49,742 nt of DNA from Flagellimonas oceanensis (GTDB lineage: Bacteria > Bacteroidota > Bacteroidia > Flavobacteriales > Flavobacteriaceae), in the NCBI RefSeq assembly GCF_003992595.1, contig NZ_RZNA01000043.1:1-49742 (forward strand), given 5' to 3'. The translations under genes and the position numbers were made by a program. The notes under the pieces were generated by a model, which was given only the letters and a program-made list of their open reading frames with translations, was not told the DNA's origin and did not search any database. Each line of letters starts with the position of its first letter. Position 1 is the stretch's first letter. Positions 1 to 7,471 of the stretch are shown here, piece by piece.

Positions 1-257
1 GGGAAGTACCGCTCTAAGGTCCTCAGCTGTTCGCTCTTGGGCTTTTGGTCCGCCTTGAAGAGCCTGTGGATCTCCTCCAGGGTCATCTCCGAGACCTCGT
101 AGGGCGTCAGCCTGTAGCACTTGAAGAACTCGATGTACTTGGCCACCGTGTTGCGGGAGATGCCAAGTTCCTTGCTGATCCGTCGCTTGCTGGCCCCCTC
201 GCCGTACAATTTGTAAATCCTTTTTGCCTTTCGCATATCTATCTGTTTGTTCGCCAT
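1..257 (-). CDS. istA: IS21-family transposase IstA, N-terminal part (runs off window)
   Basis: The first about 85 residues of a transposase are encoded on the minus strand from an ATG at 257 down to the window edge. The protein opens with a basic helix-turn-helix region: the stretch GASKRRISKELGISRNTVAKY (residues 21-41) is the classic resolvase/IS21-like HTH of IstA proteins, which bind the element ends and carry the DDE catalytic domain further on. The catalytic part and any istB lie outside the window. Three terminal-type repeats sit immediately upstream (312-379), as expected for IS21 ends. I am confident of a transposase of this type and fairly confident of the IS21 family. GC is higher than in the neighbouring accessory genes, consistent with an inserted element. 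Confidence 0.8.
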   Translation of the reverse strand, partial: MANKQIDMRKAKRIYKLYGEGASKRRISKELGISRNTVAKYIEFFKCYRLTPYEVSEMTLEEIHRLFKADQKPKSEQLRTLERYF

Positions 258-311
258 GGTCTTTTTTACAAAAGAAACCATCGCAACACTCAAATAGAAT
301 CGATCTTTTTA

Positions 312-379
312 GTGGCTCACTTTCATCCGCCCCACTATGCTCACTTTGGTCCGCCGCGGGTGGCTCAGTTTAATCCGCC
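312..379. repeat. IS21-type terminal repeats
   Basis: Three related units are seen at 312-331, 337-355 and 360-379. Each contains a version of GGCTCACTTTNATCCGCC (second copy TGCTCACTTTGGTCCGCC, third GGCTCAGTTTAATCCGCC). IS21-family elements carry several such repeated transposase-binding sites at each end, and these lie just outside istA. The outer edge of the element is probably near 380-400. No target duplication can be checked because the other end is not in the window. Confidence 0.65.
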
Positions 380-397
380 GCAGGTGGTATACTATGC

Positions 398-749
398 CCG
401 TTTTTTGCAGTTAGGGCATCCCCTCTGCCCAAAAAGCAATCAATGACCATGCTGTGAATTCTTGACGACAAAATGGTCAACATGGGTCTTTTACCGCTAA
501 ATCGATTGTCTTTGTTTGAAAAAATAATATCCAACACTAATTTTTGGGCCAAGTATTATGTATTTTGAGAACAGTTTGAACGAAACAAGGGGTTGGTCGA
601 TTTGATGTAAACATATTTACCTTTCCGTAGAGGATTAAGATAAATCTGCCAACCAATTAAAAAATTCCAAATCGGGAAGGAACAATTGTGGTTTTGGATT
701 TGGTTTGAAGACGACAGTTTTATGCATGGAACCGCACTAAAGTATTCAT
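398..749. other. Gene-poor stretch between the IS end and the first island gene
   Basis: About 350 bases follow the IS end. No convincing gene is seen. A minus-strand open frame of 60 codons (552-370) runs into the IS repeats and does not resemble anything I recognise. It may be the tail of a gene interrupted by the IS insertion, but I cannot support that. The last 100 bases before 750 presumably carry the promoter of the following gene. Confidence 0.4.
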
Positions 750-1523
750 ATGGCAGAAATTATTTATGACATATTGAATTTTGATAAGCCTATTGGCGAA
801 AAGTCTTTTCGGGACACGTTAAATGAGCTTGAGGGCAAAGACTCCAACACCTTAAAAACAGTCCTGTCCAAAGAGCAGCTGAACTCACTTGTGGTTATCT
901 TATTCGCTTATGGCCTCCACTATGATGAATTGGTGGAGGAAAAACGCCAACGTTTTTTAAATACCCTCATAGAGAAAAAGCTCCCGTTGTTTCAAGTGTC
1001 CCAAACATTCGCTGGACACCTATTGAACAATTTGGACCAAGGATCAGAAGCCGAGTTCCAACAGCTACTCCAAATGGAACACAACATTGAGAAAATTCTT
1101 TCCAATGAAAGGTTATTGGATTTTGTGGAAATGGAACTTCTGGATCCTGTTACTACTTTTCGAAAATGGGAATATGGCCGTTTCGCCTTGGCTTATATGG
1201 CATATTATTTTTTTAGTGATGTCAAATGGGACAAAGTTGAAAAGATTTCGAAGGTGGAGGATTGTCTAAAAAGAATAGGAAAAAATTTGGATAAAAAGGA
1301 AGGGAGCTTGGATTCCCAAGAAAAACTGTTCCTACTAACTATGGCCAAGGGAATGTTAATGCCAGAAAAGACAAACATGGCTGAATTTCTGCTTGTTGGT
1401 TCCTATGTGCAGGAAAATATGATGAGGCTTTCGGCTAGAATAAAGAATCTGTCCGAGATATTGGAAAGTGTAATCCAAAAGGAAATATCAAGACAAAAGG
1501 GCAAGGAAGGGCCAAATCTATGA
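750..1523 (+). CDS. Hypothetical protein, 257 aa (first gene of a two-gene unit)
   Basis: I do not recognise this protein. It is soluble, rich in Leu, Glu and Lys and predicted largely helical, with no signal peptide or obvious membrane segment. A region rich in aromatic residues (RFALAYMAYYFFSD, about residues 148-161) may be a buried helix. The stop overlaps the start of the next gene as ATGA, so the two are almost certainly translated together. It lies between an IS21 end and a methyltransferase/GHKL/protease operon, so it may be an accessory or defence-island gene. No catalytic motif is visible. Confidence 0.7.
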   Translation: MAEIIYDILNFDKPIGEKSFRDTLNELEGKDSNTLKTVLSKEQLNSLVVILFAYGLHYDELVEEKRQRFLNTLIEKKLPLFQVSQTFAGHLLNNLDQGSEAEFQQLLQMEHNIEKILSNERLLDFVEMELLDPVTTFRKWEYGRFALAYMAYYFFSDVKWDKVEKISKVEDCLKRIGKNLDKKEGSLDSQEKLFLLTMAKGMLMPEKTNMAEFLLVGSYVQENMMRLSARIKNLSEILESVIQKEISRQKGKEGPNL

Positions 1524-2005
1524 TAGGTTCGGATGCATTGCTCAGACATCTCCATAAATTGGGAATGGAGGAGAAACCCTTGATAGGGGGCAATAAATAC
1601 ACCCTATCCCAAGTCAGATTGGCTGAAAGAATTGTTCAAGACCTACGGTATGATTTGGAAAAGGCCACAAGAAAACCCAAACTATCCCGTAGAAGGGCAT
1701 TTATTGTCATATTGGAAGACCTCTACTATGACTTGCCTGAATATCCAAGCGAACTTACCCTTGAGAATATTCATAGAAGGGCTTCACTACGGTTTGAATA
1801 TATGAACCGAAATATCAAAGCATTTACGACCCCGACAGAAATTCACCCCAAAGATCCATGCAAGTATTATGAGGACAATGGCCATGGAAAGGCTAGATAT
1901 AGGGCCGCATTAGAACATTTGGTCAGCGGGTCATCTATATACTTTCAAGAGTACAAAGCGGAGGTTTCGATTAAGCGCATTTATGAAGATGTGCAGTTGT
2001 GTTGA
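1520..2005 (+). CDS. Hypothetical protein, 161 aa (second gene of the unit)
   Basis: Unrecognised protein starting at the ATGA overlap with the preceding gene. It is basic in the middle (residues about 51-62, ATRKPKLSRRRA), which could indicate nucleic-acid contact, and ends in Cys. The segment around PCKYYEDNGHGKARYRAALEH (residues 113-133) is the most distinctive part. No signal peptide or membrane helix is present. Co-translation with the 257-aa gene suggests that the two proteins act together; the function is unknown. Confidence 0.7.
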   Translation: MIGSDALLRHLHKLGMEEKPLIGGNKYTLSQVRLAERIVQDLRYDLEKATRKPKLSRRRAFIVILEDLYYDLPEYPSELTLENIHRRASLRFEYMNRNIKAFTTPTEIHPKDPCKYYEDNGHGKARYRAALEHLVSGSSIYFQEYKAEVSIKRIYEDVQLC

Positions 2006-2070
2006 CTTAATATATTCCGGGCTTAATTAGAGTTGTGAAAAGATTTGGTAATGTCAAAGTTAGGGTAAAA

Positions 2071-2088
2071 CAGCTTAATCCATAGCTG
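2071..2088. promoter_or_regulatory. Possible operator upstream of the methyltransferase operon
   Basis: An inverted repeat CAGCT-n8-AGCTG lies about 70 bases before the XRE gene. Small XRE (C-protein-like) regulators of restriction-modification loci usually bind such dyads just upstream of their own gene. A weak Bacteroidota-type -7 box (TACCTTTA, 2123-2130) follows. The arms are short, so this is a candidate only. Confidence 0.3.
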
Positions 2089-2156
2089 CGAAGATGGTTG
2101 GAAAAATGAATATGAAAAATTGTACCTTTATAGATTTATGTAAGAATATTTAAGTC

Positions 2157-2369
2157 TTGGTTAAAAAGAATTACAATAGAATTAAAGTGGTTCTGGCAGA
2201 AAAAAACATGTCCAATAAAAAATTGGCCATCGATTTGGAGTATTCGGAGACTACTGTTTCTAGATGGTGCACAAATGATGCACAGCCTAATTTAGAAACT
2301 CTCTTCAAAATTGCCGCTCATTTAAAAGTTGAGGCTAGGGAATTAATGTCTAAAAACGAGGATTTATGA
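2157..2369 (+). CDS. XRE-family HTH regulator (C-protein-like)
   Basis: A 70-aa protein that is almost only a helix-turn-helix: NKKLAIDLEYSETTVSRWC (residues 20-38) followed by QPNLETLFKIAAHLKV (residues 43-58), the five-helix Cro/C1 pattern. It probably represses or times expression of the downstream genes, as controller proteins do in many type II restriction-modification loci. The start is TTG at 2157; no in-frame ATG lies upstream before a stop, and later Met codons would remove the first helix. Its end overlaps the methyltransferase start (ATG at 2366), placing it first in a five-gene operon. Confidence 0.8.
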   Translation: MVKKNYNRIKVVLAEKNMSNKKLAIDLEYSETTVSRWCTNDAQPNLETLFKIAAHLKVEARELMSKNEDL

Positions 2370-3439
2370 AGGGAGCTATTGATATATTTAGTGGGGCTGG
2401 TGGAATGAGTGCCGGAGCTGAATTGGCCGGCATAAAAATTCAATTTGCAGTTGAGAACAATAAGGATGCTGCCGAAACATTTAGAGGTAATCACCCAGGA
2501 GCAGAGGTGGTATGTAATGATATTAAAAAAGTTTCGGTGCCTGAAAAGTTCAAGGACACATTTGTGCTTTTTGGAGGGCCACCTTGTCAGGGTTTCTCTA
2601 TATCAAATACCAAAACCAGAAATTTGAAAAATGAAAATAATTCCTTGTTCAAGGAGTTTGTTCGGTTTGTTCGTGAGGCGAGACCTAAATGGTTTGTTTT
2701 TGAGAACGTTGAAGGCTTTGTTTCGTTCCAAGAAGGTGACATTTTAAGAAAGCTCAAAAGAAAACTTGAGAAGTTGGGATATAAAATCTCATATTCAGTC
2801 CTGACAGCTTCAGATTATGGAGTTCCACAAAATAGGAACCGATTTTTCATGGTAGGCAATATACTCGATATAGATTTTGTTTTTCCAAAAAAAGAAAAAA
2901 GAAGAGTTACGGTAAAACAAGCGATAAATGACTTGCCAGCTTTAAAGAATGGTGATAACTATGACCAATTGCCCTATAAACGGGGCAGGAAAAGTGAATA
3001 TGCAAAACAAATGAGAAAAGGGTGCAATGTTGCAACCCAAAATTATGTATCTCGGAATAAAGATTATGTAATAGAAAGGTATAAGCACATTCCCAAAGGA
3101 AAGAATTGGAAGGCCATTCCAAAGGATTTGATGGCCAACTATAAAGATTTAACCAAATGTCATAGTGGAATTTATAAAAGGCTGGATGATAATAAACCAT
3201 CGGTTGTCATTGCCAATTATAGAAAAAATATGTTAATACATCCTTATCAGGATAGAGGGTTGTCTGTCAGGGAAGCAGCACGGTTACAGAGTTTTCCTGA
3301 TAGTTTCAAGTTTGAAGGTAGTCTAATGCATATTCAGCAACAAATAGGGAACGCTGTTCCTCCCCTATTGGCAAAGGCTATTTTTGAACAGATTGTACAC
3401 TTAACGAACAAAAGGAATGGGCAACAAAAACCAAGATGA
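2366..3439 (+). CDS. DNA (cytosine-5) methyltransferase
   Basis: A 357-aa m5C methyltransferase that transfers a methyl group from S-adenosylmethionine to cytosine C5 in a specific DNA sequence. All key motifs are present in order: motif I DIFSGAGGMSAG (residues 6-17), motif IV GPPCQGFS with catalytic Cys74, motif VI FENV (112-115), motif VIII QNRNR (155-159) and motif X GNAVPP (328-333). The variable region between motifs VIII and IX, which sets target specificity, is about 100 residues long. It overlaps the XRE gene by 4 bases and the next gene by 23 bases. No restriction endonuclease is recognisable next to it; a GHKL ATPase, a receiver protein and a CHAT-like protease follow instead. Confidence 0.93.
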   Translation: MKGAIDIFSGAGGMSAGAELAGIKIQFAVENNKDAAETFRGNHPGAEVVCNDIKKVSVPEKFKDTFVLFGGPPCQGFSISNTKTRNLKNENNSLFKEFVRFVREARPKWFVFENVEGFVSFQEGDILRKLKRKLEKLGYKISYSVLTASDYGVPQNRNRFFMVGNILDIDFVFPKKEKRRVTVKQAINDLPALKNGDNYDQLPYKRGRKSEYAKQMRKGCNVATQNYVSRNKDYVIERYKHIPKGKNWKAIPKDLMANYKDLTKCHSGIYKRLDDNKPSVVIANYRKNMLIHPYQDRGLSVREAARLQSFPDSFKFEGSLMHIQQQIGNAVPPLLAKAIFEQIVHLTNKRNGQQKPR

Positions 3440-5543
3440 TTACATAAAGTTCAATTTTGATGTTAGTGCTTATCGATTACTTGGTAGAGAGCTGATAACG
3501 GATAGGATAACCGCTCTTTTCGAAATAGTCAAAAACTCTTACGATGCAAATTCCAATGTAGTTTCAATTAGTTTTATTGACCCCAACCCCAAATCCGAAG
3601 ATTCAAAAATCATAATTAAGGATGATGGGCTAGGGATGACTTTTAACGATTTGAAGAATCGTTGGATGGTAATAGGAACCAGTAGTAAAAGAAGAGAAAG
3701 AACATCCCCTGAGCCATACAATAGAAAGGTTGTAGGTAAAAAAGGAATTGGGAGGTTTGCCGTCGATTTGTTGGGGTCGAAACTAACTCTAAAGACTAAA
3801 AAAAAAGGAAGCGACCAATGGATATACCTGGAGACCGATTGGTCAGTGTATCAAAGGCTGGAGGCTGAACAATTGACGATTCCTTTTGAAGAAGAAAAGG
3901 AGTTTTTTACGGATATCAAAAATCGTTATTGGTTTGAAGATGGCGAAAAGGATGAACAGGGGACTATTTTAAAAATAGAGAAGGTAAATAATGATTGGAC
4001 AGAGTATGACATCAGCCGAGCAACCAAAGAACTGTCAAAGTTAGTTTCGCCCAATGCCAAACTTACCAAATATCCCTTTAGCATAAGAATCCATTCTCCT
4101 TTCCCCAATTATCAGAATGTCACTATTAAACCTTTGTCTATAATTGATTATGCAACAAAATCCATAAAATTATCTTTCGACAAACAACAAAAGCTTCAAG
4201 AGATTGTAATACATGACAAGGGTGAGCTAAAAAAGACAAATGTTCCGAGAAGGAAATTCGGATTGGTTGATTTTACCCTTTACTATTTTGACCAGACGGC
4301 CAAGAGAAAATTTAAGAGAGAGTTCAATTTGGATATTGATGGGATTAAAATTTATAGGGATGGAATCATTACTACGCCTTTTGCTGAACATGAAGCGAAT
4401 CAATTGAAACAAAAAGATATTTTAGGAATAGACAAGCGTAGGTATTCAGGTTTTTTCGACAAAATCAATAGTAGGGATTTGTTGGGTTTTATTGAATTAT
4501 CGGATGAAGAAAACCCAAACTTAATTGAAACGACCAATCGTCAGGATTTTTTGAACAATGAAGAATGGAAGGAGTTAAAACTCTTTGTGATTGAGCAGAT
4601 TGAGCAAATTGAAAAATGTTTGAAGTATGAAAGAGAGCATGTCCGGGAAACAACAAAGTCTGATTTAACCAAAGCTGATAGCGGGTTAAAGTCAATTAAA
4701 AAAAACTTATCGGCGATAACAAAGAGCGCATCTCCTGAAATTAAAAAGCAACTAAGAACTGTTGAGGCTGACCTGAACAAATTGCAGGGAACCGTAAATA
4801 AAAGTATTAAGGATTATGCAAAGTTAGAACAAGATTCAAAGCAGAAGGAAAGTCTCTTTTTCAGTTTGGTTTCACTACAGACTTATGCCTCAATGTTTTC
4901 GCATATGACCAAGCATACGATAGGACATATTATAAGGGATGCTGAATATTTCAAAAACCATTTTCCTAATGATAAATTAGTGGATAGGTTCAAATCAATT
5001 TCAAAAAGGATTTTTGGTGAAATGAACACTCTAAGGCAAGGAATTGATTTTATGTTAAAATATGCACAGTCTGATGATAATATTGAGGATATAAATGTAC
5101 AGGAGTTACTTCAAAATCTATTTGGGAACATATATTCTGAATTATTCAAAAGAGAAGGAATTGAAACTAGCGTTGAAATTGACAAAAAATTGGAATTGCG
5201 ATATAACAGAAAGGCATTGGAGGACATTTTTGACAATTTAATATCAAATTCAATCAAAGCCTTAAGAGGGGTGTCAAACAAAAAAATAAAATGTAGCGGT
5301 GTCGTTAGTAATGACAAATTAACCTTGTACTTCTCAGACAACGGTATAGGTATTCTCGAGGAGGATAAATATAGAATTTTTGATATTTTTTTCACCAGAA
5401 CCGCTGAGGAAGGTGGAGCAGGAATTGGATTATATATGGTGAAAACTAGGATTGAAGCTATGAATGGAAGTATTGAAGTAGTTGAAAATGAATTCAAACC
5501 AAATGGGGCCACATTTGAAATAGTATTACCTTTTGAAAAATAA
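3417..5543 (+). CDS. Double GHKL ATPase: MORC/Hsp90-like N-terminal plus histidine-kinase-like C-terminal domain
   Basis: This 708-aa soluble protein carries two separate GHKL ATP-binding folds. The N-terminal one (about residues 20-250) has EIVKNSYDAN (Glu36 and Asn40), DDGLGM (69-74) and GKKGIGRFA (107-115), the pattern of MORC/Hsp90/MutL-type ATPases. A middle section is followed by a coiled-coil stretch (about 390-480). The C-terminal part resembles a sensor kinase: a helical segment with SHMTKHTIGH (495-504; His496, 500 and 504 are candidate phospho-acceptors), then DNLISNSIKAL (N box, 606-616), DNGIGI (641-646) and GGAGIGLYMVK (666-676). There is no membrane segment, so it senses something inside the cell. 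The next gene encodes a receiver domain with an intact Asp, which makes phosphotransfer plausible. The start at 3417 lies inside the end of the methyltransferase gene. Confidence 0.85.
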   Translation: MGNKNQDDYIKFNFDVSAYRLLGRELITDRITALFEIVKNSYDANSNVVSISFIDPNPKSEDSKIIIKDDGLGMTFNDLKNRWMVIGTSSKRRERTSPEPYNRKVVGKKGIGRFAVDLLGSKLTLKTKKKGSDQWIYLETDWSVYQRLEAEQLTIPFEEEKEFFTDIKNRYWFEDGEKDEQGTILKIEKVNNDWTEYDISRATKELSKLVSPNAKLTKYPFSIRIHSPFPNYQNVTIKPLSIIDYATKSIKLSFDKQQKLQEIVIHDKGELKKTNVPRRKFGLVDFTLYYFDQTAKRKFKREFNLDIDGIKIYRDGIITTPFAEHEANQLKQKDILGIDKRRYSGFFDKINSRDLLGFIELSDEENPNLIETTNRQDFLNNEEWKELKLFVIEQIEQIEKCLKYEREHVRETTKSDLTKADSGLKSIKKNLSAITKSASPEIKKQLRTVEADLNKLQGTVNKSIKDYAKLEQDSKQKESLFFSLVSLQTYASMFSHMTKHTIGHIIRDAEYFKNHFPNDKLVDRFKSISKRIFGEMNTLRQGIDFMLKYAQSDDNIEDINVQELLQNLFGNIYSELFKREGIETSVEIDKKLELRYNRKALEDIFDNLISNSIKALRGVSNKKIKCSGVVSNDKLTLYFSDNGIGILEEDKYRIFDIFFTRTAEEGGAGIGLYMVKTRIEAMNGSIEVVENEFKPNGATFEIVLPFEK

Positions 5544-5549
5544 ATAATT

Positions 5550-6155
5550 ATGGATATCAATATTGTTGTTATTGATGATAATCAAAAAATGCAAGAGGAC
5601 TCTTTAATATGGTCCCTTGAGGACAGATTTGGAAAGGGAAATGTCCATTTTTTTTTGACACCAAAGGATGGTTTGGTTTTTATAAAAGAAAATCTTCAAA
5701 AAAATATTATAGTCCTATTGGATATTAATTTTCCGGAAGATCAAATAGATGGGCATAAGGCACTTGAAGAAATAACCGGCATGTCCAAACTGATTCCCGT
5801 TATATTGTGGAGCGCCATAGACGAAAACAAAGAAAAGTTCTCAGACTTCATCAATAATCATGCCTTTGGCTTTATTAGCAAGACAGCAACTATTGAAGAG
5901 GCCATCCAAATAATTGATAAGGCCGTAAAGTTTTTAGAGTTTAGTATTGATAATGTCATTGAAGATTGGATAATTGATAAAAATGAGGATAAGGACAAAC
6001 CTGTATACATTACATCTGATGGCTCTTCCTATTCGTTAAATGATATTTTAAGGGAAATTAGGCAACAAAGTGAAGTTGGTAAAGAATTTACTAAAAAGTT
6101 CAATGAATTGACCATTGACCTAATTATAAGGAACAAAGAAAATCTGAATGAATGA
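5550..6155 (+). CDS. Response-regulator receiver protein without a DNA-binding domain
   Basis: A 201-aa protein whose first about 125 residues form a CheY-like receiver: acidic pair Asp9-Asp10 after VVI, phospho-acceptor Asp58 in LLDINFP, Ser88 in the switch position and Lys111 in ISKTAT. The remaining about 75 residues are not a recognised HTH or enzyme domain. They form a short, mainly helical tail (YITSDGSSYSLNDILREI, 153-170) that could contact the protease encoded next. It starts 6 bases after the double-GHKL gene and its end overlaps the protease gene by 8 bases. The likely role is to pass a phosphorylation signal from the GHKL protein to the effector; that is inference from order and domains. 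Confidence 0.85.
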   Translation: MDINIVVIDDNQKMQEDSLIWSLEDRFGKGNVHFFLTPKDGLVFIKENLQKNIIVLLDINFPEDQIDGHKALEEITGMSKLIPVILWSAIDENKEKFSDFINNHAFGFISKTATIEEAIQIIDKAVKFLEFSIDNVIEDWIIDKNEDKDKPVYITSDGSSYSLNDILREIRQQSEVGKEFTKKFNELTIDLIIRNKENLNE

Positions 6156-6735
6156 TATAATTTTAGCCATTGATGAAGAGGATACTGAACTGGGAAGCTT
6201 TTTCAAGGATTGTGGGGCGGATCTGATAAATTTCTTCGAGCAAAAGCAAATAACCATAGATAAATTAGTGGACAGTCAAATAAACCATGTTTATGTCAAA
6301 GTAATTACAGAGAATTTAAACTCATTCACTTTTTTAGCGTATTCGCACGGGTCGGATGCACAATTGGTATCAAATGGAACCTCATATATCGATGAGGATA
6401 ATGCCGACAGTTTTGAAAATTCCCTATTCTATACCTGTTCCTGTGATACAGGAAAACTATTGGGTTCTAAACTGGTTGAAAAGGGTTGTCTTAGTTATAT
6501 TGGTTATAAGGACAAATTCATTGTTTGGGATTTCAACAGGCTACCCTTTGTTGAGTGTGCCAATTATGCAATCAAACAAATATATTTGGGTAAGGGGTCA
6601 GAAGAAGCCTTAATCATGGCGAAAAGCAAATATAATGAATACATCGATGACTATAATAATGATTTGATGGGAGCAGCCATGCTGCGATCCAATAGGGATG
6701 CGTTGATTCATTTGGGCGAAGGGGTAAAATTCTAA
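6148..6735 (+). CDS. Small CHAT/caspase-like cysteine protease candidate (effector)
   Basis: A 195-aa protein with the two-part active-site signature of clan CD proteases. LAYSHGSD has His67 at the end of a hydrophobic strand, and about 30 residues later comes LFYTCSCDTGKLLG with Cys99, matching the usual ACxTG of CHAT domains. GCLSYIGYKD after it fits the strand that follows the Cys loop. No signal peptide or membrane helix is seen. Known relatives cut partner proteins or activate toxins, including in bacterial gasdermin and other defence loci. Here it is the last gene of the operon, with its start inside the receiver gene, so I infer that it is the output of the relay. The call rests on motifs alone; the sequence is short and divergent. 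Confidence 0.62.
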   Translation: MNDIILAIDEEDTELGSFFKDCGADLINFFEQKQITIDKLVDSQINHVYVKVITENLNSFTFLAYSHGSDAQLVSNGTSYIDEDNADSFENSLFYTCSCDTGKLLGSKLVEKGCLSYIGYKDKFIVWDFNRLPFVECANYAIKQIYLGKGSEEALIMAKSKYNEYIDDYNNDLMGAAMLRSNRDALIHLGEGVKF

Positions 6736-6808
6736 ATCTGGCCGTGGATTATTTTTAGGGCCTACTGTATTGCCAATCTTTTACTTAAAGTTATTATAAG
6801 ATTAAGAA

Positions 6809-7414
6809 TTGAGTAAAGTCTTTAAATTTCGAATAGAATTGCAGGGAAGCAATCCGAAAATTTGGCGCGAGTTCCTAGTGGACTCCAATATTACGTTTTA
6901 TAGGCTACATCACATCATTCAGATAGTCATGGGATGGGAGAACTATCACCTTTTTGAATTTGAATCGGATACATATCGTATTGGCCAACAATACGAGGAG
7001 GATGGATACCATGGCCCAAATGAAGTAATCAGCGCACGAAATCTTAAAATCGGGGATGTACTGAATGACAAGGAGCAAACATTTTCATACCTCTATGATT
7101 TTGGTGATTTCTGGCAACATGCGATAACATTAGAAATGGTAATTGATGATTTAAGGATTCCCTTCCCCATTTGCTGCCATGGGGAACTGAACTGTCCCCC
7201 AGAGGATGTAGGCGGTCTATCTGGGTTCTATGATTTTTTAAGAATAATGGACAATTCGAAACATCTGGAGCATAAACATTTGAAGCAGTGGGTTCAAGAA
7301 AAGAACGTTGCCTATAAGGGAAAGTATGACTCAAAAAAATTCTATATCGAAAGAGTCAATTTTTCCTTAATGGAATTGGATGATTATATTGAGGATTGGG
7401 AAGCAGAAGCATAA
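6809..7414 (+). CDS. pRiA4b ORF-3-like protein
   Basis: This 201-aa protein matches the pRiA4b ORF-3-like (IS1096 TnpR-like) family. It starts with FKFRIELQGSNPKIWREFLV, followed by LHHIIQIVMGWENYHLFEFE, the conserved core with the WxxxHLxxF pattern. YLYDFGDFWQHAITLE (94-109) and the Cys-containing GELNCPPEDVGG segment are also hallmarks. The biochemical function is unknown; members are often found on plasmids and in mobile or defence regions. The start is TTG at 6809. It lies 73 bases after the protease gene and may be transcribed with that operon or independently. Confidence 0.85.
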   Translation: MSKVFKFRIELQGSNPKIWREFLVDSNITFYRLHHIIQIVMGWENYHLFEFESDTYRIGQQYEEDGYHGPNEVISARNLKIGDVLNDKEQTFSYLYDFGDFWQHAITLEMVIDDLRIPFPICCHGELNCPPEDVGGLSGFYDFLRIMDNSKHLEHKHLKQWVQEKNVAYKGKYDSKKFYIERVNFSLMELDDYIEDWEAEA

Positions 7415-7420
7415 CAACGG

Positions 7421-7471
7421 CCAAAAGTCCAAACAAACGATGAATCGACTTTTTTTCGGTGGGACTTTTGG
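7421..7471. repeat. 10-bp perfect inverted repeat with 31-base loop
   Basis: CCAAAAGTCC (7421-7430) and GGACTTTTGG (7462-7471) are perfect complements directly after the last island gene. There is a T-run in the loop, not after the right arm, so it is not a standard terminator. It could be an RNA hairpin that ends or protects the island transcript, or a relic of an element edge. Confidence 0.45.

Noticed and set aside
312..379. Three spaced repeats as a possible CRISPR array
   Set aside because: The units are imperfect, spaced by only about 5 bases and adjacent to istA; they are IS21 terminal repeats. No CRISPR array or cas gene was seen anywhere in the window.
45..446. Plus-strand 133-codon frame over the IS21 end
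   Set aside because: It is antisense to the transposase start and runs through the terminal repeats; the translation has no protein character.
370..552. Minus-strand 60-codon frame between the IS end and the island
   Set aside because: It runs into the IS repeats, has no family resemblance and no start context; could be a relic but cannot be supported.
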